A DNA stretch of 64,000 nucleotides from Bifidobacterium vansinderenii (GTDB lineage: Bacteria; Actinomycetota; Actinomycetes; Actinomycetales; Bifidobacteriaceae), in the NCBI RefSeq assembly GCF_002234915.1, contig NZ_NEWD01000038.1, positions 160,500-224,499 on the forward strand, written 5' to 3'. Position numbers and translations under genes: made by a program. The notes beneath the pieces are model-generated. The model did not search any database. It was not told the origin of the DNA and was given only the letters and a program-made list of their open reading frames with translations. Shown piece by piece: positions 16,193 through 26,014 of the stretch. The stretch's first letter is position 1. Every line of letters begins with the position of its first letter.

Positions 16193-18523
16193 ATGGCCGA
16201 ACAAGGCAATGACAAGCCCAAGGATATCTCCGCGCACGAGTTGGGCTGCGAGATCAGCGCCGACCCGCTCAACCCGCTGCTGCCCATCCGGCAGATGTGC
16301 GAGTTGCACCATCCCGACGACGATCTGTCGATCCTGCAGCGTGCCTATGACCGGGCGGTGATCCAGCATGCGCCCCAGCGCCGCAAGTCGGGCGAACCGT
16401 ACATCATCCACCCTCTGGCCGTGGCACAGATCCTCGCCGATCTGGGCATGGGGCCGCTGGTCGTGGCCGCTGGTCTGCTGCATGACACCGTTGAGGACAC
16501 CGACTACACGCTCGATCAGTGCCGTCGTGAGTTTGGCGACACCGTGGCGGGTCTCGTCGACGGCGTCACCAAGCTGAGCAAGATGGACTACGGCGACTCC
16601 GCACAGGCGGAGACCATCCGCAAGATGGTGGTGGCCATGAGCCGTGACGTCCGCGTACTCGTGGTCAAGCTGGCCGACCGCGTGCATAACGCCCGTACCT
16701 GGCGCTACGTCAAGACGCCCAGCGCCCAGCGCAAGGCGCGTGAGACCCTCGACGTATATGCGCCGCTGGCGAACCGTCTGGGCATGAACGCCATCAAGAC
16801 CGAGCTCGAGGAGCTGAGCTTCAAGGTACTCCATCCGAAGATCTACAACGAGATCGTCGTATTGGTCGCCCGACGCGCCGGCCAGCGCGAAGTGTATCTC
16901 AAGCAGATCCTCGAAGAGGTCAATGCCGATCTGAAGAAGCAGAACGTCAAGGCGTACGTGACGGGTCGGCCAAAGGACTACTTCAGCATCTACCAGAAGA
17001 TGATCGTGCGCGGTCATGATTTCGAGAACATCTACGATCTGGTGGGTGTGCGCATCATCGTCGACTCGATCCGCGACTGCTATGCTGCGCTTGGCGCCGT
17101 GCATGCGCGATGGAACCCTGTTCCCGGAAGGTTCAAGGACTACATCGCCATGCCGAAGCTCAACATGTACCAGAGTCTGCACACCACCGTGGTGGGGCCT
17201 GGCGGCAAGCCGGTGGAGATCCAGATCCGTACGTGGGACATGCACCGTCGTGCGGAGTTCGGCATCGCCGCCCATTGGAAGTACAAGGAGAACGGTCAGG
17301 CCGGCCGTGCGCTGTCGTCCCCCGACAAGTCCGACCGCAAGCGCGAAAGCACCGACGAATACAAGGAGCTGTCCGAGGCCGACAATCTCAAGTGGATCCA
17401 GCAGCTTGCCGATTGGACCAGCGAGACCCCCGACTCCGACGAATTCCTCGGCTCTCTCAAGCAGGACCTTGGCTCCGCGGAGGTCTACGTCTTCACGCCG
17501 AAGGGCAAGATCGTCTCCCTGCCCGCCGATGCGACACCGGTGGACTTCGCCTATGCGGTGCATACCGAGGTCGGCCATCGCACCATGGGCGCGCGTGTCA
17601 ACGGACGCCTGGTTCCGCTGGACACCAAGCTCGATAACGGCGACACGGTGGAGATCCTCACTTCCAAGTCGGATACCGCAGGACCTTCGCGCGACTGGCT
17701 GAGCTTCGTCAAGAGTCCCAAGGCCCGAAACAAGATTCGCCAGTGGTTCAGCAAGGAACGCCGCAGCGAGGCCATCGAGGAGGGACGTGACGAGCTGACG
17801 CGCGCCATGCGCAAGCGCAACATGCCCATCTCGGCGCTGCTGACCCCCGAGGCGCTCATCGGCGTGGCGGAGGAACTCAACTACCCCGATCCCAACGCGG
17901 TGTTCGCCGCCATCGGCGAGGGACAGGTCTCCACTCAGAACGTCATTTCGCGTCTGGTCAAGGACGTCGGTCCGGCCGAGGTGGATGACGAGGTGGAGCA
18001 GGAGGCCCTGCCGTTGCAGCGCGTCCGCAACGTCGACAGCACGCCGGGCATCTCCGTCAAGGGCGTCAACGACGTGTGGGTCAAGCTCGCCAAATGCTGC
18101 ATGCCGGTCCCGGGCGACGCCATCGTCGGCTTCATCACCAAGGCCCAGGGTGTGTCCGTGCATCGTGCGGACTGCCAGAATCTCATCGATTTGAAGAAGC
18201 ATCAGGGCGATCGCATCGTCGAGGTGGCGTGGAACAGCACGAACGGCACGTTCCTGGTGAAGATCCAGGTCGAGGCGCTCGACCGTCCGCACCTGCTCAG
18301 CGACGTGACCCGTATGCTGTCCGATCACGGCGTGAACATCATCTCGGGCACGATCTCCACCGGCGACGATCGCGTGGCCACCAGCCAGTTCGTCTTCGAG
18401 ATGGCCGACCCCCAGCATCTCAACACGCTACTGTCGGCCGTGCGCAAGATCGACGGTGTGTTCGACTGCTACCGCATCACCGGAGCCAAGGACAGCGCGG
18501 AGCCGCGGCTGCGTCATATGTAA
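16193..18523 (+). CDS. rel: Bifunctional (p)ppGpp synthetase/hydrolase Rel
   Basis: This 776-aa Rel/RSH enzyme makes and degrades the alarmone (p)ppGpp. Domains in order: an HD hydrolase domain with His73 and the His97-Asp98 pair (LLHDTVEDTDY), the synthetase domain with RFKD at 313-316 (the bifunctional form of this motif) and YQSLHTTVVGP, a TGS domain (VYVFTPKGKIVSLP, about residue 430), a zinc-finger-like region with the CC of AKCCMPVPGD, and a C-terminal ACT domain. ATG 16193 follows a strong purine-rich site; the longer frame begins inside the dut hairpin. It is the only long RSH in view. Confidence 0.95.
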   Translation: MAEQGNDKPKDISAHELGCEISADPLNPLLPIRQMCELHHPDDDLSILQRAYDRAVIQHAPQRRKSGEPYIIHPLAVAQILADLGMGPLVVAAGLLHDTVEDTDYTLDQCRREFGDTVAGLVDGVTKLSKMDYGDSAQAETIRKMVVAMSRDVRVLVVKLADRVHNARTWRYVKTPSAQRKARETLDVYAPLANRLGMNAIKTELEELSFKVLHPKIYNEIVVLVARRAGQREVYLKQILEEVNADLKKQNVKAYVTGRPKDYFSIYQKMIVRGHDFENIYDLVGVRIIVDSIRDCYAALGAVHARWNPVPGRFKDYIAMPKLNMYQSLHTTVVGPGGKPVEIQIRTWDMHRRAEFGIAAHWKYKENGQAGRALSSPDKSDRKRESTDEYKELSEADNLKWIQQLADWTSETPDSDEFLGSLKQDLGSAEVYVFTPKGKIVSLPADATPVDFAYAVHTEVGHRTMGARVNGRLVPLDTKLDNGDTVEILTSKSDTAGPSRDWLSFVKSPKARNKIRQWFSKERRSEAIEEGRDELTRAMRKRNMPISALLTPEALIGVAEELNYPDPNAVFAAIGEGQVSTQNVISRLVKDVGPAEVDDEVEQEALPLQRVRNVDSTPGISVKGVNDVWVKLAKCCMPVPGDAIVGFITKAQGVSVHRADCQNLIDLKKHQGDRIVEVAWNSTNGTFLVKIQVEALDRPHLLSDVTRMLSDHGVNIISGTISTGDDRVATSQFVFEMADPQHLNTLLSAVRKIDGVFDCYRITGAKDSAEPRLRHM

Positions 18524-18545
18524 GCATATGTAAGTCGAATAAACG

Positions 18546-18586
18546 AACGGGTGGGGAGAATGCATGGCGCATTCTCCCCACCCGTT
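18546..18586 (+). terminator. Strong hairpin after rel
   Basis: An 18-bp perfect stem (AACGGGTGGGGAGAATGC pairing with 18569-18586) encloses a five-base loop, 22 bases after the rel stop. The arm ends in GTTTTCG, so it is a good intrinsic terminator. Confidence 0.85.
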
Positions 18587-18645
18587 TTCGTATGAGCAGT
18601 GCCGAATCCCATCCGTCTGGTGGACCGCGGCAGGAGGACTCATTA

Positions 18646-18676
18646 ACGTCATGTGGGCATAGACGTCATGTGGGCA
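18646..18676. repeat. Tandem 14-bp direct repeat
   Basis: ACGTCATGTGGGCA occurs at 18646-18659 and again at 18663-18676, three bases apart, in the gap between the convergent rel and DUF349 genes. Nothing else in the window explains it. Confidence 0.7.
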
Positions 18677-18702
18677 CGCGTTACACCCATATGGGTATGA
18701 GA

Positions 18703-18750
18703 AGGGGTCTTCCCCAACGATTCCGACCGGAATATATGGGAAAGACCCCT
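18703..18750 (-). terminator. Hairpin beyond the DUF349 gene
   Basis: AGGGGTCTTCCCC (18703-18715) pairs with GGGAAAGACCCCT (18738-18750) with one mismatch, and a smaller ATTCC/GGAAT hairpin sits in the loop. It lies 34 bases past the DUF349 stop on the minus strand and probably ends that transcript. Confidence 0.55.
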
Positions 18751-18783
18751 GACGTCTTTTCGCGTCTATGAAGACGAAGAAGA

Positions 18784-20202
18784 CTACTTCACCGCGTTGA
18801 GCCACTGCTCCTTGGTGGCCTTCTCGGCCTCAAGTGCGGCCTTCTTCTTCGGATCGGACTCGTTGGCGATCTTCTCGCTCAGCTCCGCGAGCTGGGCGGT
18901 CAGCTGCTCCTCGAAGCTGGACTTGCGGGCATCGGTCTCCGGATCGGACTGCGTCCATTCGGCATCCTCGACGGCCTTGATCTGCTTCTCCACGGCGTCG
19001 AGACGGCTTTCGATGCGGTGAACGTCGCCACGCGGCACATAGCCGATCTGATCCCACTCGTCCTGGATCTTGCTCAGGGCCTGACGGGCCTCCTTGGCGG
19101 CCTTCACGTCCTTCACGGGAAGCAGGGCCTCGGCGCGGACCAGCAGAGCCTCCTTGGCGGCGAGATTCTCCTTCTCGCTGGAGTCGATCTGGTCGCGATC
19201 GGCCTGGCGAGCGTTGAAGAAGGTGTCCGCGGCCTCGCGGAAACGGGCCCACAGTGCGTCGTCGTCGTTGCGTCCGGCGCGGCCGGCCTTCTTCCAACGA
19301 TCCATCAGCTCGTTGAACTTGCGGGAGGTCTCGCCCCAATCGGTGGAATCCTTGATGCCGTCGGCCTCTTCAATGATGGATTCCTTGATGCTCTTGGCGC
19401 GGGCGCGCTCGGCGTCACGGTTCTGCGCCCACTTGCGGCGGGACTGGTTGAACACGGTGCGGGCGGAGGAGAAGCGCTTCCACAGCACGTCGGCCTGGGC
19501 CTTGTCGATGCGCACGCTGGTGCGCTGGTGCGCCTGCCACTCGTCGAACAGGGCGCGGAACTTGTCCGCGGTGGAGCGCCAGTTCGTGTTGTCGCCAAGA
19601 GAGGCGGCCAGTGCCTCGGCCTTCTCCACGATGGCGGTGCGCTCTTCGATAGCCTTGGCCACGGCGGCCTTGCGCGCGGCGGCCAGCTCCTCCTTCTTGG
19701 CGGCGCCGGCGGCGGCCAGCTCCTCGAACTGGGCGTTCAGCGCGGCGAGATCGCCCACCACCGGCGGGTTCGTGATCTCCTGCTTGAGCAGCTTGAGGGA
19801 ATCGTCGATGTCATGCGGCTTGACGCTCTGCGACTTCAGACGGGTGGCCAGGAAGTCGAGCTTCGCCTTGAGGTCAAGGTAGCGGGTGGCGTACAGGCGC
19901 AGCGCCGCATCCGTGCCGTTGCCGGAATCGGTGAACTGGCCGACCTCGCGTTCGCCGTCACCGTCCTTCACATACACGGTGCCATCGTCGGCGACACGCC
20001 CGAACGCCTCGGCCTTGGCAAGCTCCTCGTCGGAGTACGAGCTCTTGACCGGAGCCACCTTCGGGGTCTTCTTCGCGAAGGCCGCGGGGGAGGGGGCGTG
20101 CGGTTTGGGGGCCGCCGGCTTCGGCGCCGCCTTCGAAGACGCGGAGGCCTTCGGGGCGTTGGCGGATACGTTCTCGGGTGTGGTTGCAGTCTCGTCCGAC
20201 AT
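18784..20202 (-). CDS. DUF349 domain protein
   Basis: This 472-aa protein is made of repeated DUF349 helical units (segments such as WRSTADKFRALFDEWQ, WGETSRKFNELMDRWK and ALSKIQDEWDQIGYVPR), preceded by an Ala/Pro/Lys-rich disordered N-terminus (about residues 1-50) and ending in a charged coiled-coil. It is cytoplasmic. DUF349 proteins are widespread in actinobacteria and their role is not settled. ATG 20202 has AAGGAG at good spacing; the frame extends to 20268 without support. It diverges from hisS. Confidence 0.86.
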   Translation of the reverse strand: MSDETATTPENVSANAPKASASSKAAPKPAAPKPHAPSPAAFAKKTPKVAPVKSSYSDEELAKAEAFGRVADDGTVYVKDGDGEREVGQFTDSGNGTDAALRLYATRYLDLKAKLDFLATRLKSQSVKPHDIDDSLKLLKQEITNPPVVGDLAALNAQFEELAAAGAAKKEELAAARKAAVAKAIEERTAIVEKAEALAASLGDNTNWRSTADKFRALFDEWQAHQRTSVRIDKAQADVLWKRFSSARTVFNQSRRKWAQNRDAERARAKSIKESIIEEADGIKDSTDWGETSRKFNELMDRWKKAGRAGRNDDDALWARFREAADTFFNARQADRDQIDSSEKENLAAKEALLVRAEALLPVKDVKAAKEARQALSKIQDEWDQIGYVPRGDVHRIESRLDAVEKQIKAVEDAEWTQSDPETDARKSSFEEQLTAQLAELSEKIANESDPKKKAALEAEKATKEQWLNAVK

Positions 20203-20275
20203 GACCAGCTCCTTGTGTTCTTGCGTGAGAGAGATTGGGAAGAACCGAATACCACGATTTTTCCACAACTAGACC

Positions 20276-20281
20276 TATTAT
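20276..20281 (+). promoter_or_regulatory. -10 element of hisS, leaderless arrangement
   Basis: TATTAT ends eight bases before GTG 20290, and no ribosome binding site precedes the start, so transcription would begin at or next to the start codon. No convincing -35 is present. Confidence 0.45.
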
Positions 20282-20289
20282 ATGGACTC

Positions 20290-21672
20290 GTGGCAAAAGG
20301 CGCATCATTATCAGGTTTCCCGGAGTGGCTTCCCGAAGAACGGGTCGTCGAGCAGCAGGCTATCGACACGCTCCGCAGGATTTTCGAACTCAATGGATTC
20401 CTCGGCATCGAGACACGAGCCGTGGAACAGGGCTCCAGCCTCCTGAAGAAAGGCGAGACCAGCAAGGAGATCTACCTGCTGAGCCGACTTCAGGAAGTGG
20501 GACAGGAAAACGACACGCCGGTTGAGGACCGACTCGGCCTGCACTTCGACCTCACCGTGCCGCTGAGCCGGTATGTGGTCGAGCATTCCGGCGATGTGGC
20601 GTTCCCGTTCAAGCGCTGGCAGATCCAGAAGGTCTGGCGCGGCGAGCGTCCCCAGGAGGGCCGTTTCCGCGAATTCATCCAGGCCGACATCGACGTGGTG
20701 GGCAACGGGGACCTCCCCTCCCACTACGAGGTGGAGCTTCCGCTCGTCATGGTGTCCGCACTCGAGGCGCTGCGCGCGTTCGGCCTGCCCAAGGCCACCG
20801 TGCACGCCAACAACCGCAAGCTCTCCGAGGGCTTCTACCGCGGTCTCGGACTCGACGACATCGAGGGCGTGCTTCGCGAGATCGACAAGCTCGACAAGAT
20901 CGGCGCCGATGAGGTGTCCAAGCTGCTGATCTCCGAGTGCGGCGCTACCGAGGCCCAGGCGAAGGCATGCCTCGAGCTGGCCGAGCTGAGCGCGTCCACC
21001 GGCGAGGAGCTGGAACGCGAATTCCGCGCGCTGTGCGCCAAGCACGGCATCGAGGAATCCTCCGACGCATACGCCCTGGCCGCGGAGGGACTCTCCACGC
21101 TCGCCATGATCGTGGATGAGGCCGCCCGCATCCGCCCGGGCTCCGTGGTGGCCGATCTGAAGATCGCCCGCGGACTCGACTACTACACCGGATCCGTGTA
21201 CGAGACCTTCCTCGACGGCGCCGCGTCCCTCGGTTCGATCTGCTCCGGTGGACGGTACGACAACCTCGCCACCCAGGGCAAGAAGAAGTACCCCGGCGTG
21301 GGCCTGTCCATCGGCCTGTCCCGACTGGTCTCCTACATGCTGCACACCGCCGGCGCCCACGCGAACCGACAGTCGCCGGCCGCCGTGCTCGTGGCCGTGT
21401 GGAACGAGGACGAGCGTGGCGAGGCCAACCGCATCGCGGAGGCCCTGCGCTCCCGTGGCATCGCCACCGACGTGGCCCCCACCGCGGCCAAGCTCGGCAA
21501 GCAGATCAAGTACGCCGACAAGCTGGGCATCCCGTACGTGTGGTTCCCCGGTCAGGAAGGCGCCGGCGACGAGGTGAAGAACATCGTCACCGGAGACCAG
21601 GAGGCGGCCGACCGCACGTCGTGGCAGCCGGATACTGTGTACTCCCGGCAGACCGTCGAATACGGGGACTGA
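20290..21672 (+). CDS. hisS: Histidyl-tRNA synthetase
   Basis: This 460-aa class II synthetase charges tRNA-His. Motif 2 appears as WRGERPQEGRFREFIQADID, the histidine-binding signature as GLDYYTGSVYE, and the motif 3 neighbourhood as GGRYDNL, followed by the C-terminal anticodon-binding domain from about residue 355. GTG 20290 gives the expected N-terminus (VAKGASLSGFPEW); the open frame runs 1.2 kb further upstream only as a shadow of the DUF349 gene. It is followed after 68 bases by aspS, a common HisRS-AspRS pairing. Confidence 0.95.
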   Translation: MAKGASLSGFPEWLPEERVVEQQAIDTLRRIFELNGFLGIETRAVEQGSSLLKKGETSKEIYLLSRLQEVGQENDTPVEDRLGLHFDLTVPLSRYVVEHSGDVAFPFKRWQIQKVWRGERPQEGRFREFIQADIDVVGNGDLPSHYEVELPLVMVSALEALRAFGLPKATVHANNRKLSEGFYRGLGLDDIEGVLREIDKLDKIGADEVSKLLISECGATEAQAKACLELAELSASTGEELEREFRALCAKHGIEESSDAYALAAEGLSTLAMIVDEAARIRPGSVVADLKIARGLDYYTGSVYETFLDGAASLGSICSGGRYDNLATQGKKKYPGVGLSIGLSRLVSYMLHTAGAHANRQSPAAVLVAVWNEDERGEANRIAEALRSRGIATDVAPTAAKLGKQIKYADKLGIPYVWFPGQEGAGDEVKNIVTGDQEAADRTSWQPDTVYSRQTVEYGD

Positions 21673-21740
21673 TCCGCATTTGATCCGAACAATTTCCGCG
21701 TGACTGTTCATCACGGGGAACCGACAACAAAGGACGGAAG

Positions 21741-23540
21741 ATGAGCCAGACGGCTTACAGAACACATCATGCGACCGAAGTGACCGAAGCCCTGGTGGGC
21801 CAGAAGGTCACCCTCGCGGGCTGGGTCGATCGTCGCCGCGACCACGGTGGCGTCGCCTTCATCGACCTGCGAGACAACACCGGCCTGGTGCAGGTCGTGA
21901 TCTACGACGAGGAGGTGGCCCGCCCGCTGCGCAGCGAGTTCGTCGTGCAGATCACCGGCGAGGTGCGCCTGCGTCCGGAAGGCAACGAGAACGATCATCT
22001 CGCCACCGGCAAGATCGAGGTCGTCGTCGAGGACCTCAAGGTGCTCGCCAAGTCCGATGCACTGCCTTTCCAGGTGTCCACGGCGCTCGAGAACGAGTCC
22101 GAGAACAAGCTGCCCGGTGAGGACGTGCGTCTCAAGTACCGTTATCTCGATCTGCGTCGTCCCTCCATGCAGCACAACCTCAAGCTGCGCTCCGACATGG
22201 CCAAGGCCGCGCGCCACGCGCTCGAGGAGATGGACTTCACCGAGGTCGAGACCCCGACGTTCATCAAGTCCACCCCGGAAGGCGCTCGCGACTTCGTCGT
22301 GCCGGCCCGTCTGGTGCCCGGCTCCTGGTACGCGCTGCCGCAGTCTCCGCAGCTGCTCAAGCAGCTGCTCATGGTCTCCGGCGTGGAGCGCTACTACCAG
22401 CTCGCCCGCTGCTATCGCGACGAGGACTTCCGCGCCGACCGCCAGCCCGAGTTCACCCAGCTCGACATGGAGATGGCCTTCGTCGATCAGGAAGACGTCA
22501 TGGCCATGGCCGAGAAGGTCATCGCCGCCATCTGGAAGTCCGCCGGATACGACATCCAGCTGCCGATCGCCCGCATCTCCTGGCAGGACGCCATGGACAA
22601 GTACGGCTCCGACAAGCCCGATCTGCGTTTCGGCAACCAGATCGTCGAACTGACCGACTACTTCAAGAACACGCCGTTCCGCGTGTTCCAGGCCCCCTAC
22701 GTGGGCGCCGTCGTCTACCAGGGCGCCGCCGATCTGCCGCGCCGCAAGTTCGACGCCTGGCAGGACTGGGCACGCCAGCGCGGTGCCAAGGGCCTCGCCT
22801 ACGTGCAGTTCACCGCCGACGGCACCCTCAAGGGCCCCGTCGCCAAGAACCTCTCCGACGCTGAGCGCGAAGGCCTGCGCGAGGCCGTCGGCGCCCAGCC
22901 CGGTGACGCCGTGTTCTTCGCCGCCGGCTCCCGCGAGTCCTCCCAGCTGCTGCTCGGCGCCGTGCGCGTCGAGATCGCCCGTCGTCAGGGTCTGCTCGAT
23001 CCGAAGAAGTTCGCCTTCACCTGGGTCGTCGACTTCCCGCTGTTCAAGCCCACCGACGATCCCGACGACGACGATGTGGCGGTCGGCCACTCCAAGTGGA
23101 CCTCCATGCACCACCCCTTCACCATGCCGTCCACTGACTGGATCGACAAGTTCGATCAGGATCCCGAGCACGCCATGTCCGACTCCTATGACATCGTCTG
23201 CAACGGCGAGGAGATGGGCGGCGGTTCCGTGCGTATCCACCGCGACGACATCCAGGACCGCGTCCTCAACGTCCTCGGCATCGAGCCCGAGGAGGCCAAG
23301 GAGAAGTTCGGCTTCCTGCTCGACGCCTTCAAGTTCGGTGCCCCGCCGCACGCCGGCATCGCCCTCGGTTGGGATCGCACCGTGTCGATCCTCGCCGGCG
23401 CCGACTCCATCCGCGACGTCATCGCCTTCCCGAAGGCCGGTGGCGGCCGTGATCCGCTGACCGGCGCCCCGGCTCCGATCTCGGACGAGCAGCGCGCCGA
23501 AACCGGTGTCGATTACGATCCCGAGGAAGACGAGGACTGA
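21741..23540 (+). CDS. aspS: Aspartyl-tRNA synthetase
   Basis: This 599-aa class IIb synthetase charges tRNA-Asp. The N-terminal OB-fold anticodon domain begins [20 protein letters not shown] (about residue 20), motif 1 includes [16 protein letters not shown], motif 2 includes [20 protein letters not shown], the bacterial GAD insertion follows, and motif 3 includes GIALGWDR. Whether it is discriminating or also charges tRNA-Asn cannot be told from the sequence by eye. ATG 21741 has a GGACGGAAG site. Length is typical of bacterial AspRS. Confidence 0.96.
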   Translation: MSQTAYRTHHATEVTEALVGQKVTLAGWVDRRRDHGGVAFIDLRDNTGLVQVVIYDEEVARPLRSEFVVQITGEVRLRPEGNENDHLATGKIEVVVEDLKVLAKSDALPFQVSTALENESENKLPGEDVRLKYRYLDLRRPSMQHNLKLRSDMAKAARHALEEMDFTEVETPTFIKSTPEGARDFVVPARLVPGSWYALPQSPQLLKQLLMVSGVERYYQLARCYRDEDFRADRQPEFTQLDMEMAFVDQEDVMAMAEKVIAAIWKSAGYDIQLPIARISWQDAMDKYGSDKPDLRFGNQIVELTDYFKNTPFRVFQAPYVGAVVYQGAADLPRRKFDAWQDWARQRGAKGLAYVQFTADGTLKGPVAKNLSDAEREGLREAVGAQPGDAVFFAAGSRESSQLLLGAVRVEIARRQGLLDPKKFAFTWVVDFPLFKPTDDPDDDDVAVGHSKWTSMHHPFTMPSTDWIDKFDQDPEHAMSDSYDIVCNGEEMGGGSVRIHRDDIQDRVLNVLGIEPEEAKEKFGFLLDAFKFGAPPHAGIALGWDRTVSILAGADSIRDVIAFPKAGGGRDPLTGAPAPISDEQRAETGVDYDPEEDED

Positions 23541-23586
23541 TCGCAGTCGATAACGGTTCCGATAACCGTTCATAGAGAATGCGAAT

Positions 23587-23620
23587 AGCGCCATCGGCAT
23601 GTGCCGGTGGCGCTTTCGTT
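23587..23620 (+). terminator. Terminator after aspS
   Basis: AGCGCCATCGGCA (23587-23599) pairs with TGCCGGTGGCGCT (23602-23614) with one wobble and is followed by TTCGTT. A smaller AACGGTT/AACCGTT hairpin lies between it and the stop codon. Confidence 0.75.
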
Positions 23621-23655
23621 ATATTCGGTGCCAGTAGCGAATTGGAAAGCCGGGA

Positions 23656-24228
23656 ATGGGGGAACGCATGGCTTTGGAGATACTGGACTGGCGTGATGGA
23701 CGTCTGCTGGCGAAGCCGGTGTTCGATGCGTTGAATACCCTGATCGCCTCGGGTGTGGACGAGAGCCTGGTCATCGGCGTCACCGAGAACACCGACGAGG
23801 AGTCCGACACCGACCTGTGGTGCCCGAAATACGGGATCCCCTTCGAGACCACCGGCAATGTCGTGGTGGTTCACACGCACAAGACCCGCAAGGCGCCGCC
23901 GCAGTTCGCCGCCGCATTCGTCACGGCCGACACCCGCGCCGATCTCAACGGACTGGTCAAGCACACGCTCGAGGTCAGCAAGGTGTCGTTCGCTCCCATC
24001 GCCGCCGCCGTGGAGGCCACCGGCATGGAATCCGGCGGCATGTCACCGATCGGGCTGCCGTCCGACTGGCCGCTGCTCGTGGACCGTCGCGTCCTCGACA
24101 TTCCCGAGCTCTATCTCGGATCCGGCATCCGTCCTTCCAAACTCGTGGTGAACGGCGCGATCTTCGAGTCCGTTCCCGGCGCGCGCATCGTGGACGGACT
24201 CGGTAAGCCCCGCCCCCGGCAGGCATAG
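23656..24228 (+). CDS. YbaK/ProX-like aminoacyl-tRNA editing domain protein
   Basis: This free-standing protein of about 190 aa resembles the YbaK/prolyl-tRNA editing fold, which removes wrongly attached amino acids from tRNA. The C-terminal half carries the segments GMSPIGLP, LVDRRVLDIPELYLGSGI and LVVNGAIFESVPGARIVDGL, which match the layout of that family. Its place behind hisS and aspS fits a translation-fidelity role, but the tRNA substrate is unknown. Start is either ATG 23656 or ATG 23668; the latter has GGGGGA upstream. Confidence 0.7.
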   Translation: MGERMALEILDWRDGRLLAKPVFDALNTLIASGVDESLVIGVTENTDEESDTDLWCPKYGIPFETTGNVVVVHTHKTRKAPPQFAAAFVTADTRADLNGLVKHTLEVSKVSFAPIAAAVEATGMESGGMSPIGLPSDWPLLVDRRVLDIPELYLGSGIRPSKLVVNGAIFESVPGARIVDGLGKPRPRQA

Positions 24229-24240
24229 CGCCATGCATTG

Positions 24241-24267
24241 CGGAAGGCCGGCAGAGCCGGTCTTCCG
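24241..24267 (+). terminator. Hairpin after the YbaK-like gene
   Basis: CGGAAGGCCGGC (24241-24252) pairs with GCCGGTCTTCCG (24256-24267) with one wobble around a three-base loop, 13 bases after the stop. No T run. Confidence 0.55.
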
Positions 24268-24312
24268 ATTCCACCCATCGAGCCGGGTCAATCGATTGAA
24301 AAGGGCATAGGC

Positions 24313-24318
24313 TATACT
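24313..24318 (+). promoter_or_regulatory. -10 element of the glu operon, leaderless arrangement
   Basis: TATACT lies exactly seven bases before ATG 24326, with no ribosome binding site between. Transcription would start at the ATG. No matching -35 is seen at 16-18 bases. Confidence 0.5.
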
Positions 24319-24325
24319 GCCCCGT

Positions 24326-25102
24326 ATGTCTGAAGAGAAGATTCTGAACAACACCAAGGGTGCCGAGCGCCCGCTTGTGGAACTCACCCACGTCGAAAAG
24401 CACTTCGGCGATCTCCATGTCCTCAAGGACATCAATCTGAAAGTCACCAAGGGCGAGGTACTGGTCGTCGTCGGCCCCTCCGGCTCCGGCAAATCGACCA
24501 TGTGCCGTACCATCAACCGACTGGAGACCATCGATTCGGGCGACATCCGCATCGACGGCAAGCCGCTGCCGCAGGAAGGCAAGGAGCTGGCCAACCTGCG
24601 TGCCGAAGTGGGCATGGTGTTCCAGTCGTTCAACCTGTTCGCCAACAAGACCATCCTCGAAAACGTGACCCTGGCCCCCATGCGCGTTCGTCACATGGAC
24701 AAGAAGGAGGCCGAGGATCTGGCCATGGACCTGCTGGCCCGCGTCGGCGTGGACTCACAGGCCAACAAGATGCCCTCCCAGCTGTCCGGCGGCCAGCAGC
24801 AGCGCGTCGCCATCGCCCGCGCCCTGGCCATGCAGCCCAAGGTCATGCTGTTCGACGAGCCGACCTCCGCCCTCGACCCGGAGATGGTCAACGAGGTGCT
24901 CGACGTGATGATCGAACTGGCCCATGAGGGCATGACGATGATCTGCATCACCCACGAGATGGGCTTCGCCCGCCGCGCCGCCGACCGCATCGTGTTCATG
25001 GCCGACGGCGAGATCCTCGAAGAGGCGTCGCCGGACGAGTTCTTCGACCATCCGAAGACCGACCGCGCCAAGGACTTCCTGTCGAAGATCCTCACGCACT
25101 GA
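24326..25102 (+). CDS. gluA: Polar amino acid ABC transporter ATP-binding protein
   Basis: This 258-aa ATPase of the polar amino acid uptake family resembles GlnQ/GluA and energises import of an amino acid, probably glutamate. Walker A GPSGSGKS is at 50-57, the ABC signature LSGGQQQR near 154, Walker [13 protein letters not shown] near 173, and the switch His follows in ICITHEMGF. It is the first gene of a four-gene set in the order ATPase, binding protein, permease, permease, as in Corynebacterium gluABCD. Substrate is inferred from this order. The start lacks a ribosome binding site but sits seven bases after TATACT. Confidence 0.9.
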   Translation: MSEEKILNNTKGAERPLVELTHVEKHFGDLHVLKDINLKVTKGEVLVVVGPSGSGKSTMCRTINRLETIDSGDIRIDGKPLPQEGKELANLRAEVGMVFQSFNLFANKTILENVTLAPMRVRHMDKKEAEDLAMDLLARVGVDSQANKMPSQLSGGQQQRVAIARALAMQPKVMLFDEPTSALDPEMVNEVLDVMIELAHEGMTMICITHEMGFARRAADRIVFMADGEILEEASPDEFFDHPKTDRAKDFLSKILTH

Positions 25103-25173
25103 GATCCACGCACCGTATCGATGACAGACCGCCGTGCGTGACCATGGCGGAGGAAACGAGTGAAGAGAAAACC

Positions 25174-26013
25174 ATGAATGCAATGACTTTCAGCCTGCGA
25201 CGGCTGGGACGAAAGGCGCTGGCGTGCCTGTGCGCGCTGGCGTGCCTGGTGTCCCTCGCCGCCTGCGGGTCGGACGCCGAGGCGGGCAAGATCCGCATCG
25301 GCATCAAGTTCGACCAGCCCGGACTCGGCTTCAAGAAGTCCGGCACCTATGTGGGATTCGACGTTGACGTAGCCAAGTACGTGGCCCGTCAGCTTGGATA
25401 CTCCGAAGACGAGATCGTGTGGAAGGAAGCCCCGTCCAAGCAGCGTGAAGCCATGCTGCAGAACGGCGACGTGGACATGATCCTCGCCACGTATTCGATC
25501 ACGGACGCGCGCAAGAACGCCGTCTCGTTCGCCGGCCCGTACTTCGTCGCCGGACAGGATCTGCTCGTCCGCAAGGACGACACCTCCATCAAGGGTCCCG
25601 AGGACCTCAACGGCAAGCGCCTGTGCTCGGTGACCGGTTCGACGTCCGCCACCACCGTCAAGGAGAAGTTCGCCAACGAGGTGCAGCTCATGGAGCAGCC
25701 CGGCTACGCCGAATGCGCCACCGCACTGTTCTCCGGCATCGTGGACGCGGTGACCACCGACGACATCATCCTCGCCGGCCTCGCCTCGGCATCCCGCGGC
25801 AAGCTCAGGGTGGTCGGCAAGCCGTTCACCCAGGAATACTACGGCGTGGGCATCAAGAAGGGCGACAAGGCGTTCGCCAAGAAGATCAACGCCGCGATCG
25901 AATCCATGATCGAGGACGGCTCCTGGCAGCGTGCCGTCGCGGAAAACACCAAGGGCACCGGATACAAGCCGAACGCCGAATACAACCCGCCGAAGCCCAC
26001 GGAGGGGGAGTGA
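25174..26013 (+). CDS. gluB: Amino acid ABC transporter substrate-binding lipoprotein
   Basis: This 279-aa extracellular solute-binding protein of family 3 is anchored as a lipoprotein. The signal peptide runs about residues 8-30 and ends in the lipobox LAAC with Cys31. The body carries the family 3 segments VGFDVDVAKYVARQLGY and TYSITDARKNAVSFAGPYF. ATG 25174 is chosen because it gives a standard lipoprotein signal; ATG 25144 or GTG 25138 would prepend acidic residues before it. It lies 71 bases after the ATPase gene and one base before the first permease. Confidence 0.88.
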   Translation: MNAMTFSLRRLGRKALACLCALACLVSLAACGSDAEAGKIRIGIKFDQPGLGFKKSGTYVGFDVDVAKYVARQLGYSEDEIVWKEAPSKQREAMLQNGDVDMILATYSITDARKNAVSFAGPYFVAGQDLLVRKDDTSIKGPEDLNGKRLCSVTGSTSATTVKEKFANEVQLMEQPGYAECATALFSGIVDAVTTDDIILAGLASASRGKLRVVGKPFTQEYYGVGIKKGDKAFAKKINAAIESMIEDGSWQRAVAENTKGTGYKPNAEYNPPKPTEGE

Positions 26014-26014
26014 C

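Noticed and set aside
15674..18418. A 914-codon minus-strand frame opposite dut and rel
   Set aside because: Same shadow composition (His, Arg, Leu, Asp repeats) opposite two clear enzymes.
20259..20267. TTTTCCACA before hisS as a DnaA box
   Set aside because: It fits a relaxed DnaA consensus but is single and expected by chance in a window of this size.
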